Shown here: positions 30,970 through 38,916 of the stretch, piece after piece
Layout of the letters: every line of letters starts with the position of its first letter
Numbering within the stretch: position 1 is the stretch's first letter
DNA from: an uncultured Clostridia bacterium
GTDB lineage: Bacteria; Bacillota; Clostridia; Christensenellales; Borkfalkiaceae
DNA: 49,293 bases
Direction: 5' to 3'
Assembly (NCBI GenBank): GCA_947631905.1
Contig: CANRND010000017.1
Location: 1 to 49,293 of the forward strand
Made by a program: the position numbers and the translations under genes
The notes under the pieces: model-generated
What the model was told of the DNA's origin: nothing
The model's database searches: none
Seen by the model: only the letters and a program-made list of their open reading frames with translations

Positions 30970-31995
30970 ATGAAAAAATTATTTGCGGGAATTTTGGCAA
31001 CGGCGCTCCTTGCGGGCGCAATGGTAGGCGTCACTGCCTGCGACGGCAACGGCGACTCGCTCGAAGTCTATTCACCCGACGGCGCGCCCGCGCTCTCGCT
31101 CTGCTATGCGATCTCGGAAGAGGACAAAAAAGAAGACGAACTCTTCGACTTCGACATCGTGAATGCAGAGACCATCACGACTTACGTCACGGGCGCGAAG
31201 CCGGAAGCGGACATCTGCGTGCTTCCCGTCAACGCCGCGGCAAAAATACTCGGCACGGGTTCCGTCTATCAGATGCTCGGCACCGTCACAAACGGCAATC
31301 TCTATTTCCTCACAACGGGCGAAAACCCCGAACTCACCGCGGAGAACCTCAAAACCGCTCTCGTCGGCAAAAAAGTTGGCGTGGTGCAACTTCAAAACGT
31401 CCCCGGGCTTACGTTGCAAGTCGTTTTGGGGGGCTATGAAGTTCCTTACCAGACGATTGCAAGCGCGCAGGCGGAGGGGGACGCGACAAAAGTCAATCTC
31501 GTTGCTTTTGCCTCCGAAAACGTCACGCCCGCGGGGAATTGCGATTACTATCTCTGCCCCGAACCCGCCGCAAGCGCAAAGATCAAGGGTACCGCGACTG
31601 CGCAAAAGCCGTTCAAAATGGCGGGCGACCTGCAAGCGCTCTACGGAGAGGAGGGGGGATACCCGCAGGCCGCGGTCGTCGCCAAAAAGAGCGCGATCGA
31701 AAACTATCCCGAACACATCAAGACTTTCCTCGGGTATCTTGAACAGAGCGAGAATTTCTTGAAAAAAGCGAGCGTAGAGGAAATTCTTCGTCTCCTTGCC
31801 GAAGAGCGCGAGGACGGGCTTGCGCCGTCTTTCAATGCAAACAACCTGACCAAAGAAGTCGTTGCCCGTTGTTCCGTGCGCTTTACGGCGAGCAAAACCT
31901 GCAAAGACAAAGTGGTGAGCTTTTTGCAAAAACTCATCGCCGTCAATGCAAATTCCACGGCAAAGCCTACGGATGAATTTTTCTACATGGGTTAA
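30970..31995 (+). CDS. ABC transporter substrate-binding lipoprotein
   Basis: This 341-residue lipoprotein has signal peptide MKKLFAGILATALLAGAMVGVTAC, with lipidation at Cys24. The mature part has the two-lobe layout of NitT/TauT/ThiY-like solute-binding proteins: an N-lobe with ADICVLPVNAAAKI, then GKKVGVVQLQNVPGLTLQVVL and a hinge near DYYLCPEP. With the permease and ATPase genes immediately downstream it forms a complete importer. The substrate is not evident; thiamine precursors, sulfonates and other small organics are possible. AGGAG precedes the ATG. Confidence 0.87.
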   Translation: MKKLFAGILATALLAGAMVGVTACDGNGDSLEVYSPDGAPALSLCYAISEEDKKEDELFDFDIVNAETITTYVTGAKPEADICVLPVNAAAKILGTGSVYQMLGTVTNGNLYFLTTGENPELTAENLKTALVGKKVGVVQLQNVPGLTLQVVLGGYEVPYQTIASAQAEGDATKVNLVAFASENVTPAGNCDYYLCPEPAASAKIKGTATAQKPFKMAGDLQALYGEEGGYPQAAVVAKKSAIENYPEHIKTFLGYLEQSENFLKKASVEEILRLLAEEREDGLAPSFNANNLTKEVVARCSVRFTASKTCKDKVVSFLQKLIAVNANSTAKPTDEFFYMG

Positions 31996-31998
31996 ATT

Positions 31999-32745
31999 TT
32001 GAAGAAAGAACTGTTGTTTTCCGCGCTTGCGCTCCTCTTTTTATGGGCGGCGTGGCTGATCGCCGCGGCGGTCGTGCGCAACGAATATCTGCTTCCCTCC
32101 TTTTGGGACGCATGCCGTGAAATGGGGCGGCTCTTTATAGACGCCGCCTTTTGGCGCGCGCTCGGAAACACGCTTCTTCGTACCTTTCTTGCCTTTGTGT
32201 TTTCGCTCCTGCTCGGCGTGGGGTTGGCGCTTCTCGCCAACCTCCACAGGGCGGTGCGGGCGTTTTTTGCGCCCATCGTGTCCGTTCTGCGCACCGTGCC
32301 GACGATGGCGATCATCCTGATCTTGCTTGTTTTAACGATGGATCCGAGTATTCCGCCCATTATCGTCTCTCTTTTGGTGCTGTTTCCGTCCTTTTATGCG
32401 GCGACGCTTGCCGCGCTCGACGAGGTGGAAGCGGGCTACGGCGAGCTTGCGCGGGCGTTCGGCGTGGGCGCGGGCAGGAAGCTCAAAGAGATGTATCTGC
32501 CGCTCGTCGCGCCGCCCATCCTCAAACAGGCGGGAGCGATCTTTTCGTTGGGATTGAAGATCACAATCTCGGGCGAGGTGCTTGCAAATACCTACCGAAG
32601 CCTCGGCGGACTGATGCAGGAGGCAAAGATGTTTACGCAGATGCCCACTCTCATGGCGCTCACCGTTTTCAGCATCCTTTTGGGATTTTTGCTCGAAGGG
32701 CTGTGCCTGCTCGGCTATAAACTCATCGTGAGGTGGCGCACATGA
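31999..32745 (+). CDS. ABC transporter permease (NitT/TauT type)
   Basis: This 248-residue permease has six membrane segments and the cytoplasmic coupling motif ELARAFGVGAGRKLKEMYLPLVAPPI (EAA loop) near residues 150-175. It starts at TTG 31999, three nt after the binding-protein stop; no in-frame ATG is available upstream. It overlaps the ATPase gene by 4 nt (ATGA). It works as a dimer with the ATPase to import the substrate delivered by the lipoprotein. Confidence 0.9.
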   Translation: MKKELLFSALALLFLWAAWLIAAAVVRNEYLLPSFWDACREMGRLFIDAAFWRALGNTLLRTFLAFVFSLLLGVGLALLANLHRAVRAFFAPIVSVLRTVPTMAIILILLVLTMDPSIPPIIVSLLVLFPSFYAATLAALDEVEAGYGELARAFGVGAGRKLKEMYLPLVAPPILKQAGAIFSLGLKITISGEVLANTYRSLGGLMQEAKMFTQMPTLMALTVFSILLGFLLEGLCLLGYKLIVRWRT

Positions 32746-33428
32746 TCTTATCAAATGTTAGCAAGCGCTACGGGGAGACCGTTGCGCTGAACGGGATAGA
32801 TTTGACGCTTGAAGAGGGGAAGATCACGGCGGTGCTTGGCGAGAGCGGCGCGGGAAAAACCACCCTCTTGCGTATTTTGGCAGGACTTCTTCCCTGCGAC
32901 GGGGAGATCGACGGCAAGAGCGGGCAAACTCCGATGCGCAGGGAGGGGTGCAGTTATCTCTTTCAGGACTGCATGCTGCTCCCCAACCTCACGGCGGAAA
33001 AGAACTGTAAATTTGTTCTGCCGAAAGAGGAGTGGGGGAAAATCGGCGGAATGCTTGCCCGCGTTGGGCTTGGCGGGCGGGAGAATGCGCTTCCGCACGA
33101 GCTTTCGGGCGGGGAGAAACAGCGGGTCGCCATTGCGCGGGCGTTTCTGTTCCCGCACGATCTGCTGCTCATGGACGAGCCGTTTTCCTCGCTCGATCTT
33201 GCCATTAAGAGATCGCTCATTTCCCTCGTTTACGAGTTGTGGGAAGAAAAAAAGAATACGGTGGTGTTTGTCACGCACGACGTGCGGGAGGCGGCGTTGC
33301 TTGCCCACCGCGCCATTGTGTTGAAGCATGGTAAGATCGCGCTCGACCTTCCGATCGGCGCGCCGTTCCCGCGGAAATTTTTGTCGCCGCCCGAAGAGGA
33401 AACGCTCCTTATGCGGGCGTTGTTGTAA
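32742..33428 (+). CDS. ABC transporter ATP-binding protein (NitT/TauT type)
   Basis: This 228-residue ATPase has Walker A GESGAGKTTLL near residue 34, Q-loop LFQDCMLLP, signature ELSGGEKQR, Walker B LLLMDEPFSSLD and H-loop VTHDVREA. The start is ATG 32742 inside the permease stop; an earlier in-frame start at 32733 adds three residues. It is the last gene of the importer operon. Confidence 0.94.
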   Translation: MILSNVSKRYGETVALNGIDLTLEEGKITAVLGESGAGKTTLLRILAGLLPCDGEIDGKSGQTPMRREGCSYLFQDCMLLPNLTAEKNCKFVLPKEEWGKIGGMLARVGLGGRENALPHELSGGEKQRVAIARAFLFPHDLLLMDEPFSSLDLAIKRSLISLVYELWEEKKNTVVFVTHDVREAALLAHRAIVLKHGKIALDLPIGAPFPRKFLSPPEEETLLMRALL

Positions 33429-33477
33429 CGAGCGGAAATTTTCTTGCGGAATTTTTGAAATTTTTCCGATTATCGCT

Positions 33478-33506
33478 TGACTTTTGGCGCATATTTTGTT
33501 ATGCTA
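33478..33506 (+). promoter_or_regulatory. Promoter of the tRNA-Thr locus
   Basis: TTGACT (33478-33483), 17 bp, TATGCT (33501-33506). Transcription would begin near 33513 and pass through two broken tRNA copies before the intact tRNA-Thr. Confidence 0.7.
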
Positions 33507-33550
33507 ACAAACGTTGTTGGTGCGGAATATTGCGTCCTGCGGCGAATTTT

Positions 33551-33611
33551 ATATGCTGGTGTAGCTCAGCAGAAAGAAGCGCGTCCTTACCGACAGCAAA
33601 TGTCATAAAAA
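33551..33611 (+). pseudogene. Broken tRNA-Thr copy 1 (5' part)
   Basis: It starts ATATGCTGGTGTAGCTCAGCAG, as the real tRNA-Thr does, but the D-arm is changed (AAAGAAGC) and the sequence leaves the tRNA after GCGTCCTTA. The match includes about 12 nt of the pre-tRNA leader. Confidence 0.75.
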
Positions 33612-33801
33612 ATATGCTGGTGTAGCTCAGCAGGTAGAGCGCGTCCTTGGTAAGGGTGAGCGACGCGTTCTGCAAACAGTTCGGTGAACTGTTTGCGCGG
33701 AGCGAACTGAGCGAAAAGCATTTGCCGCTTTTCGCGTGACCGAGGGTGGGTTCGACCGCCCGAGAGAGGTCGGCAGGCCGACCCCGCGGGAAACAAATTT
33801 C
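33612..33801 (+). pseudogene. Broken tRNA-Thr copy 2 with a ~110-nt insertion
   Basis: Bases 33616-33655 match the tRNA-Thr acceptor 5' strand, D-arm and anticodon loop with GGT. The 3' anticodon strand has become GGGTG, which can still pair with CGTCC through G-U pairs. An insertion of about 110 nt follows, with three hairpins (GCAAACAGTTC/GAACTGTTTGC; GCGAAAAGC/GCTTTTCGC; GGGTGG/CCGCCC). Then comes AGGTCGGCAGGCCGACC, a hairpin version of the tRNA T-arm start. The acceptor 3' strand is missing. Confidence 0.65.
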
Positions 33802-33805
33802 ATAT

Positions 33806-33881
<76 letters not shown>

Positions 33882-33917
33882 CGGAAAAAGGGAATGCAAA
33901 CGCATTCCCTTTTTCCG
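33882..33917 (+). terminator. Terminator of tRNA-Thr
   Basis: A perfect 16-bp stem: CGGAAAAAGGGAATGC with GCATTCCCTTTTTCCG around AAAC. The T run is inside the 3' arm. It is part of a 62-bp unit (33857-33918) repeated exactly at 34060-34121. Confidence 0.85.
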
Positions 33918-33918
33918 T

Positions 33919-34121
33919 GGAAATAAAATTGTCGCTCGGACTGCCGACCGAAAAAGGGTTCCCGCAAAAAGACGAAGTATTTTTGTGGGAAGAGGAGACG
34001 CCGCCTAAAAGGGGAGCTTTTCTGCAAGAAAAGCGAAGAGAAAAGGCGTGCGGCGACGAAGTCCGAGTCTGCTCATCAGCTCCACGGAAAAAGGGAATGC
34101 AAACGCATTCCCTTTTTCCGT
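33919..34121 (+). repeat. tRNA-3'-end module C after tRNA-Thr
   Basis: It holds an inverted T-arm piece (CGGACTGCCGACC), a 12-bp hairpin TTCCCGCAAAAA/TTTTTGTGGGAA, and a stem CGCCGC/GCGGCG followed by GACGAAGT. It ends with a second exact copy (34060-34121) of the tRNA-Thr 3' end plus terminator. The order is that of the modules beside tRNA-Ala, with a tRNA-Thr sequence at the ends. Another inverted piece, CGGACTGCCGA, follows at 34135. Confidence 0.75.
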
Positions 34122-34174
34122 ATAAATAATCGAACGGACTGCCGAGCAAAAAAGTGCCTCTTGCCCGCTACTCA

Positions 34175-34345
34175 ATTTGTCATTTCGAAATGGCGTTTGT
34201 ATCTTGCTGTCCCTTTTAGGGAAAGTACCCGAGCAACGCGAGAGGGGAAAGGGTTTCTATAAGTAAGCGGAAAACCCCTCAGTCAAGCGCGACAGCTCCT
34301 CCTAAGGAGGCGCCTTTCTTACTTCCTTATATGGAGTGGGTCATC
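34175..34345. repeat. REP-like intergenic repeats
   Basis: TCATTTCGAAATGGCG, CCTTTTAGGGAAAG and CCTCAGTCAAGCGCGACAG-CTCCTCCTAAGGAGG are palindromic fragments typical of repeated intergenic DNA in Clostridia. No gene is seen in 34122-34349. Confidence 0.5.
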
Positions 34346-34349
34346 AATC

Positions 34350-35096
34350 TCAAACAATTCCTTTTAACATGTCGCTCATGTCGTAGAGGCCCGCGGGCTT
34401 GCCGATGAGCCAGGCGGCCGCTTTTAACGCGCCCGCGGCAAACACCTTACGGCTCCGCGCGGAGTGGGAAAGGGTCACGATCTCGTCCTCGCCCGCAAAC
34501 ATCACTTCATGTTCACCCACGATCGTCCCGCCGCGCACGGCGTGAATGCCGATCTCGCTCTTTCCTCTCGCGCCTACCATGCCATGCCGTCCGTACACGT
34601 TCTCCTTTTCGCCCGCCTTTTTCACGCTCTGAGCAAGCATGAGCGCGGTCCCCGAGGGCGCGTCTTTCTTTTGGTTGTGGTGCCGCTCGATGATCTCCAC
34701 GTCGAACCCGTCGCCAAGTACCTTTGCCGCCTTTTCCACAAGCAGTTGCAAAAGATTGACCCCGAGAGACAGGTTCCCCGTTTTGAAAAGGGGAATTTTT
34801 TTTGCGTAGTCTTGAATAAGTTCGAGGTCGCTGCCCGTGTAGCCCGTCGCCGCAAGCAATACGGGAACGCGACGCTCCTCGGCAAATTCCAGCCGCTCTT
34901 CGAGGCCCTGCGCGGAGGAAAAGTCAATGATGACATCAAAGGTTTCATTTACTTTCGTAAAGCTATCGTGGACGGGATAGGGCATGGGAGCGGGTGCAAC
35001 GTCCACGCCGCAGACGATGTTTTCGCCCTGCGCCGCGGCAAGTTCCGTCACCATGCGTCCCATTCTGCCGCAACAGCCGCAAAGGAGAATGTTCAT
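34350..35096 (-). CDS. dapB: 4-hydroxy-tetrahydrodipicolinate reductase
   Basis: This 248-residue NAD(P)H-dependent enzyme reduces the DapA product in the DAP/lysine pathway. A Rossmann start is present (NILLCGCCGRMGRM), as are the catalytic region EIIERHHNQKKDAPSGTA with the His pair and Lys, and the C-terminal GEHEVMFAGEDEIVTLSHSARSR. The Gly-rich loop reads CGCCGRMGR, a little unusual for its Cys pair. It starts inside the dapA stop (4-nt ATGA overlap). DAP is needed for peptidoglycan and, through dipicolinate, for spores. Confidence 0.96.
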   Translation of the reverse strand: MNILLCGCCGRMGRMVTELAAAQGENIVCGVDVAPAPMPYPVHDSFTKVNETFDVIIDFSSAQGLEERLEFAEERRVPVLLAATGYTGSDLELIQDYAKKIPLFKTGNLSLGVNLLQLLVEKAAKVLGDGFDVEIIERHHNQKKDAPSGTALMLAQSVKKAGEKENVYGRHGMVGARGKSEIGIHAVRGGTIVGEHEVMFAGEDEIVTLSHSARSRKVFAAGALKAAAWLIGKPAGLYDMSDMLKGIV

Positions 35097-35983
35097 GCTT
35101 TGACCTCCAAACCGCAAAGTTCCATTGCGGCGCGGAGCTGAGGCAAGTGCGCCGCCTCCATAGGAGTGAGGGGAGCGCGGGGAACGCCCGCTTCGAAGCC
35201 AAGAAGGTTCATGCCAGCTTTTGCGGGGATGGGGTTGACCTCTGCAAAGCATGCCTTGGAGAGGGGAAGAAGTCGATCGTTTAATTTGTTTGCCTCGGCA
35301 AGGTCTCCGCCCAAAACCGCGGACGTGAGCTGTTTTTCGAGCTTGGGCGCGAGGTTGGAGACGACGGAGATGACCGCCGTGCCGCCCGCCGCGAGAATGG
35401 GCAGATTGAGCGCGTCCTCGCCCGAATAGAGGTCGCATTTTCCGCGGATGAGGCGCGCTGTCTCCATCACCTGCGCCATGTTGCCGCTCGCCTCTTTAAT
35501 GCCCGCCATGTTGGGGATTTCCGCGATCTTTGCCATCGTCTCGGGCAGGATGTTCACCCCCGTGCGCCCGGGAACGTTGTAGGCGATGACGGGGAGACGT
35601 ACGGCGGAACAGATTTCTCGGTAATAGCCGACAAGCCCGCCCTGCGTGCATTTGTTATAGTAGGGGGTGACGGCGAGAATGCCGTCCGCGCCGAGCGCTT
35701 CCGCGCGCTTGCTTGCTTCCACCGCTTTTGCCGTGCAGTTGCTTCCCGTGCCGAAAATGAGTTTTGCGCGACCCTTTGCATGCTTTACGGCAAATTGCAT
35801 GACGGCGATCTTTTCCTCTCCCGTCATGGTGGCGGGTTCGCCCGTCGTACCCAAAATGACGAGCGCGTCCGTGCCGTTTTCGATCTGGTAGTCGATCATT
35901 TTGCCGAATGCGCCGAAATTCACCCCGTCCGCCGTAAAGGGGGTGATCATCGCCGTTGCCGAGCCTTTCAAAAATCCTGTCAT
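35093..35983 (-). CDS. dapA: 4-hydroxy-tetrahydrodipicolinate synthase
   Basis: This 296-residue aldolase condenses pyruvate with aspartate semialdehyde. The Schiff-base Lys is Lys163 in GIKEASG, and Tyr135 is in IAYNVPGRTG. The GTTGEPATMT motif (residues 45-54) binds substrate. The length is typical. The start is ATG 35983, with AGGGAG upstream. It lies between asd and dapB on the same strand, giving the pathway order asd-dapA-dapB; the 350-nt gap to asd carries repeats rather than a promoter that I can see. Confidence 0.97.
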   Translation of the reverse strand: MTGFLKGSATAMITPFTADGVNFGAFGKMIDYQIENGTDALVILGTTGEPATMTGEEKIAVMQFAVKHAKGRAKLIFGTGSNCTAKAVEASKRAEALGADGILAVTPYYNKCTQGGLVGYYREICSAVRLPVIAYNVPGRTGVNILPETMAKIAEIPNMAGIKEASGNMAQVMETARLIRGKCDLYSGEDALNLPILAAGGTAVISVVSNLAPKLEKQLTSAVLGGDLAEANKLNDRLLPLSKACFAEVNPIPAKAGMNLLGFEAGVPRAPLTPMEAAHLPQLRAAMELCGLEVKA

Positions 35984-36049
35984 AAATTTCTCCCTGTATC
36001 TTTGTATGTTGGTTTGCTTTTGTTGGTGAGGGGGCCTTGCTGTTTCATT

Positions 36050-36147
36050 TGTCATTTCGACCTACGTAAGCGGCGCGTGGAGAAATCTCGCTTTATAACG
36101 CGGATGAGATTTCTCGACTACGGCTTACGCCTCCGCTCGAAATGACA
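36050..36147. repeat. REP-like long palindrome between asd and dapA
   Basis: TGTCATTTCGA (36050-36060) pairs with TCGAAATGACA (36137-36147), and GAGAAATC-type arms with GATTTCTC inside. This could fold as a stem in the asd-dapA transcript and dampen or separate expression of the downstream genes. Confidence 0.6.
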
Positions 36148-36219
36148 TTTCAGGATACTTCGCACGGGGCGACTCCACTGTGTTCCGCTCAACATGACGT
36201 GATTTAAGAACGGTTTCTA

Positions 36220-36333
36220 ATGCTTCCCCATTCACTGCGCGTTGGAAAATGAAACGAATGAGAGGTTGAGTAAGTTAAGACGTAAAAGCACGTTTACCCG
36301 ATGAATTTCTCGGAACGAGAAATTCATCGAAAC
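36220..36333 (-). repeat. Stop-anchored structured element, copy R5 (shortened)
   Basis: On the minus strand the element begins one base after the asd TAA. The 5' hairpin is a perfect 13-bp stem (36317-36329 with 36299-36311) around GTTCC. The linker matches the other copies: CTTAACTTACTCAACCTCTCATTCG. Hairpins P1 and P2 are missing; the sequence goes to GCGCAGTGAAT, close to the end of R1. Confidence 0.7.
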
Positions 36334-37413
36334 TTATTCCATGTATCCCTCTTCCGCGAGGAGTTCGGCAAGCAGCACCGCGCCGCCGGCCGCCCCGCGC
36401 AACGTGTTGTGCGAAAGGCCGATAAAGCGGTAGTCGAAAACATTGTCCTCGCGGAGCCGCCCCGCCGAGATCGCCATGCCGCTTTCGAGGTCGCGGTCGA
36501 GCCTCGCCTGCGGACGGTCGTCCTCTTCAAAGTAATGGATGAACTGTTTGGGCGCGGAGGGGAGAGCAAGCTCCTGCGGCAATCCGCGATAATTTTTCCA
36601 CGCTTCGAGAATTTCTTCCTTTTTCGGCTTTTGTTCAAAGGAGACGAATACCGCCGCCGTGTGTCCGTCCGAGACGGGGACCCGCAGACACTGCGCCGTG
36701 ATCGCGGGTGCGGTTGCGGGAAGAATTTCCCCGCCGTTGAGCGCTCCCCAAATTTTGAGCGGCTCTTTTTCGCTCTTTTCCTCCTCGCCGCCGATGTAGG
36801 GGATGATGTTGTCGAGAATTTCGGGCATCCGTTCAAAGGTCTTTCCTGCGCCTGAGATCGCCTGGTAGGTGCAGACCGCAACGTTCCTGAGCCCAAACGC
36901 GCGCAAGGGGTGCAGAAGTGGGACATACGATTGCAGGGAGCAGTTGCTCTTCACTGCAATAAACCCGCGCTTGGTGCCGAGGCGCTTGCGCTGGTAAGGA
37001 ATGACGGAAAGATGCCCGGGGTTGATCTCGGGGATCACCATCGGCACGTCGGGGGTGAAGCGGTGCGCCGAATTGTTGGAGACGACGGGAATTTCGAGCC
37101 GCGCATATTTTTCTTCGAGCGCGCGGATCTCGTCTTTTTTCATATTGACGGCGCAGAACACAAAATCGGCCTTGCCGACGAGCGTTTCCGCGTCCTTTTC
37201 CGCGTCAAGCACGACGTGGTCTTTTAACGTTTCGGGAATGGGGAACGGCATCGCCCATCTGCCCGCAACAGCCTCTTCATAGCGCATACCCGCGCTTTTT
37301 GCGCTTGCGAGCAAAAAAGCGGGGGTAAAATAGGGGTGTTGGGACAAAAGTCCCACAAACCGCTGGCCCACCATGCCCGTCGCGCCCACAATGCCGACCC
37401 TGTATTTTCTCAT
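36334..37413 (-). CDS. asd: Aspartate-semialdehyde dehydrogenase, long (archaeal/fungal-like) type
   Basis: This 359-residue enzyme reduces aspartyl phosphate to aspartate semialdehyde with NADPH. GATGMVGQRF (residues 10-19) binds the cofactor, and the catalytic Cys158 is in VKSNCSLQ. The motif SNNSAHRFTPDVPMVIPEINPGH and the overall length fit the archaeal/fungal-like branch more than the short bacterial one. ATG 37413 is chosen because GGGAG precedes it. Promoter 37477-37505. It supplies DapA, encoded downstream. Confidence 0.95.
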   Translation of the reverse strand: MRKYRVGIVGATGMVGQRFVGLLSQHPYFTPAFLLASAKSAGMRYEEAVAGRWAMPFPIPETLKDHVVLDAEKDAETLVGKADFVFCAVNMKKDEIRALEEKYARLEIPVVSNNSAHRFTPDVPMVIPEINPGHLSVIPYQRKRLGTKRGFIAVKSNCSLQSYVPLLHPLRAFGLRNVAVCTYQAISGAGKTFERMPEILDNIIPYIGGEEEKSEKEPLKIWGALNGGEILPATAPAITAQCLRVPVSDGHTAAVFVSFEQKPKKEEILEAWKNYRGLPQELALPSAPKQFIHYFEEDDRPQARLDRDLESGMAISAGRLREDNVFDYRFIGLSHNTLRGAAGGAVLLAELLAEEGYME

Positions 37414-37476
37414 AGGAACTCCCTCATGTTTTGTGAAAAAAAGGGCCGCGACCGCGTCGCCGCCCATAACACGCAT

Positions 37477-37505
37477 ATTTTATCATACGCAAGAGGAAAA
37501 GTCAA
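37477..37505 (-). promoter_or_regulatory. Promoter of asd(-dapA-dapB)
   Basis: On the minus strand TTGACT (37505-37500), 17 bp, TAAAAT (37482-37477), with a leader of about 60 nt. Confidence 0.75.
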
Positions 37506-37524
37506 AGAATTTGCTTGTTTTTAA

Positions 37525-37553
37525 TTGAAATATTTTTTGTTTTGTAGTACAAT
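37525..37553 (+). promoter_or_regulatory. Promoter of the 37611 operon
   Basis: TTGAAA (37525-37530), 17 bp, TACAAT (37548-37553). It is divergent from the asd promoter. The leader has GGAG before the ATG at 37611. Confidence 0.75.
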
Positions 37554-37610
37554 GACAGTATCTTTGGTATTTCGAGCTTTTCCCGAAAGACCAGGAAACG
37601 GAGTTAAATT

Positions 37611-38912
37611 ATGGCAGACAGAGAACATAAGGGCTTAGTGGCCCGTTGGCTGGAAGGCAAAGAGCGCAGTGAAGATTATGCGCGCAGTACCCTTCCCACC
37701 AATCGTTTTTCGCTCTTTTGGGACATTTTGAAGGGGAGATTCGGACGGCTCATGCTCGTGAACTTGCTTGTCCTCGTCTCCTTGCTTCCCGCTATCGCAA
37801 TTTTTGTTTGGAGATACCTTGCCATCAATTCGGACCTCATGGTGGGTCCCTATGATTCGAGTTTTCTCTTTGGCTATCCCGCCGTTCCCGACGCAACGGG
37901 TCTGATGGAGATCGTGCGGTTCAACCAGGACCTCATCTTTTTCTCCCTGCTGTTTCCCGCGGGCGCGATTGCCGCGCTGGGGCTTTCGGGCGGCATGTAC
38001 ATTATCCGCAACCTCATCTGGACGGAGGGCGTGTTCGTCGCCAACGACTTTTTGCGGGGCATCCGCCGCAACTATTGGAACGTGTTCGAAGCGGTGCTTG
38101 TGCTTGTCTTGTTCCTTTTCCTCGCGCAGACAAGCAGTAACCTTGCCGACCTCGAAGTCGCGCTCGGGAGCAGGTTCTCGGGGTGGCTGATCGCCTCCAA
38201 AGTGGTGGGGTATATCTTTCTTGCGCTTGCGGTGCTTGTCTGCCTGTGGATGATCTCTCTCGGGATCAACTACAAACAGGGGCCGTGGGCGCTCTTCCGC
38301 AACGCGCTCGTCATGACGGTGGGGACGTTCCCCCAAACCTTGTTCTTTGCCGTCATCTCCCTCTTGCCTCTGATCTTTTTCTTTTTCGGGATCACCCTCC
38401 TTACCGCCATCGGGATCGTGTTTTATCTGCTCATCGGCGTTTCGTTCTTCATGCTCGTCTGGATGGATTACAGCCAGTGGGCGTTCGATAAATTCGTCAA
38501 TCCCAATTTGGGCGTGTCCACGGGGCGCGGTCTCTACAATAAGGACACGAAATCGGTCAACTACGGCGAAAAGGACAAGCCCGCGGAGGACAGCGCCGCA
38601 ATGCGCGAATATCACCGCATGATCGTTGCGCAGGGGAAGAGCAAACTCGTCTCCCGTCCCATCAAGCCCATCGATGACGACATGGACGTTTACCAGCTTC
38701 CCGAATCGTTCAGCCGCGAGGACCTCAAAAAGCTCAAAGAGAGCAAGGACGCGATCGCCGCGGATGTGAAGAAATACGAGGACGAACACAAGAACGATGC
38801 GCAATACGTGGAGTATAACCGCCAATTCGAGGAACGCGAACGCGCGCTCCGCGTGGAGGACGAAAAGAAAAAGAAGAAAAAGCGTCCCCCGAAGATGCTC
38901 AACAAACGGTAA
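37611..38912 (+). CDS. Polytopic membrane protein, DUF624/YesL-like in layout
   Basis: This 433-residue protein has about six membrane segments in the first 300 residues and a soluble, charged C-terminal tail of about 135 residues. The tail ends in a coiled-coil-like Lys/Glu stretch and KKKKKKRPPKMLNKR. The N-terminal half (NRFSLFWDILKGRFGRLMLVNLLVLVSLLPAIAIF) and the following helices resemble YesL/DUF624 proteins, though the tail is much longer than usual. The tail could bind nucleic acid or the ribosome; that is inference. It is the first gene of a run that continues to the methyltransferase 4 nt later. Confidence 0.75.
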   Translation: MADREHKGLVARWLEGKERSEDYARSTLPTNRFSLFWDILKGRFGRLMLVNLLVLVSLLPAIAIFVWRYLAINSDLMVGPYDSSFLFGYPAVPDATGLMEIVRFNQDLIFFSLLFPAGAIAALGLSGGMYIIRNLIWTEGVFVANDFLRGIRRNYWNVFEAVLVLVLFLFLAQTSSNLADLEVALGSRFSGWLIASKVVGYIFLALAVLVCLWMISLGINYKQGPWALFRNALVMTVGTFPQTLFFAVISLLPLIFFFFGITLLTAIGIVFYLLIGVSFFMLVWMDYSQWAFDKFVNPNLGVSTGRGLYNKDTKSVNYGEKDKPAEDSAAMREYHRMIVAQGKSKLVSRPIKPIDDDMDVYQLPESFSREDLKKLKESKDAIAADVKKYEDEHKNDAQYVEYNRQFEERERALRVEDEKKKKKKRPPKMLNKR

Positions 38913-38916
38913 CGGC

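Noticed and set aside
33656..33765. Group I intron in tRNA-Thr copy 2
   Set aside because: The insertion is about 110 nt, too short for a group I intron, no P7-like core is seen, and the acceptor 3' strand of the tRNA is missing, so splicing would not restore a tRNA.
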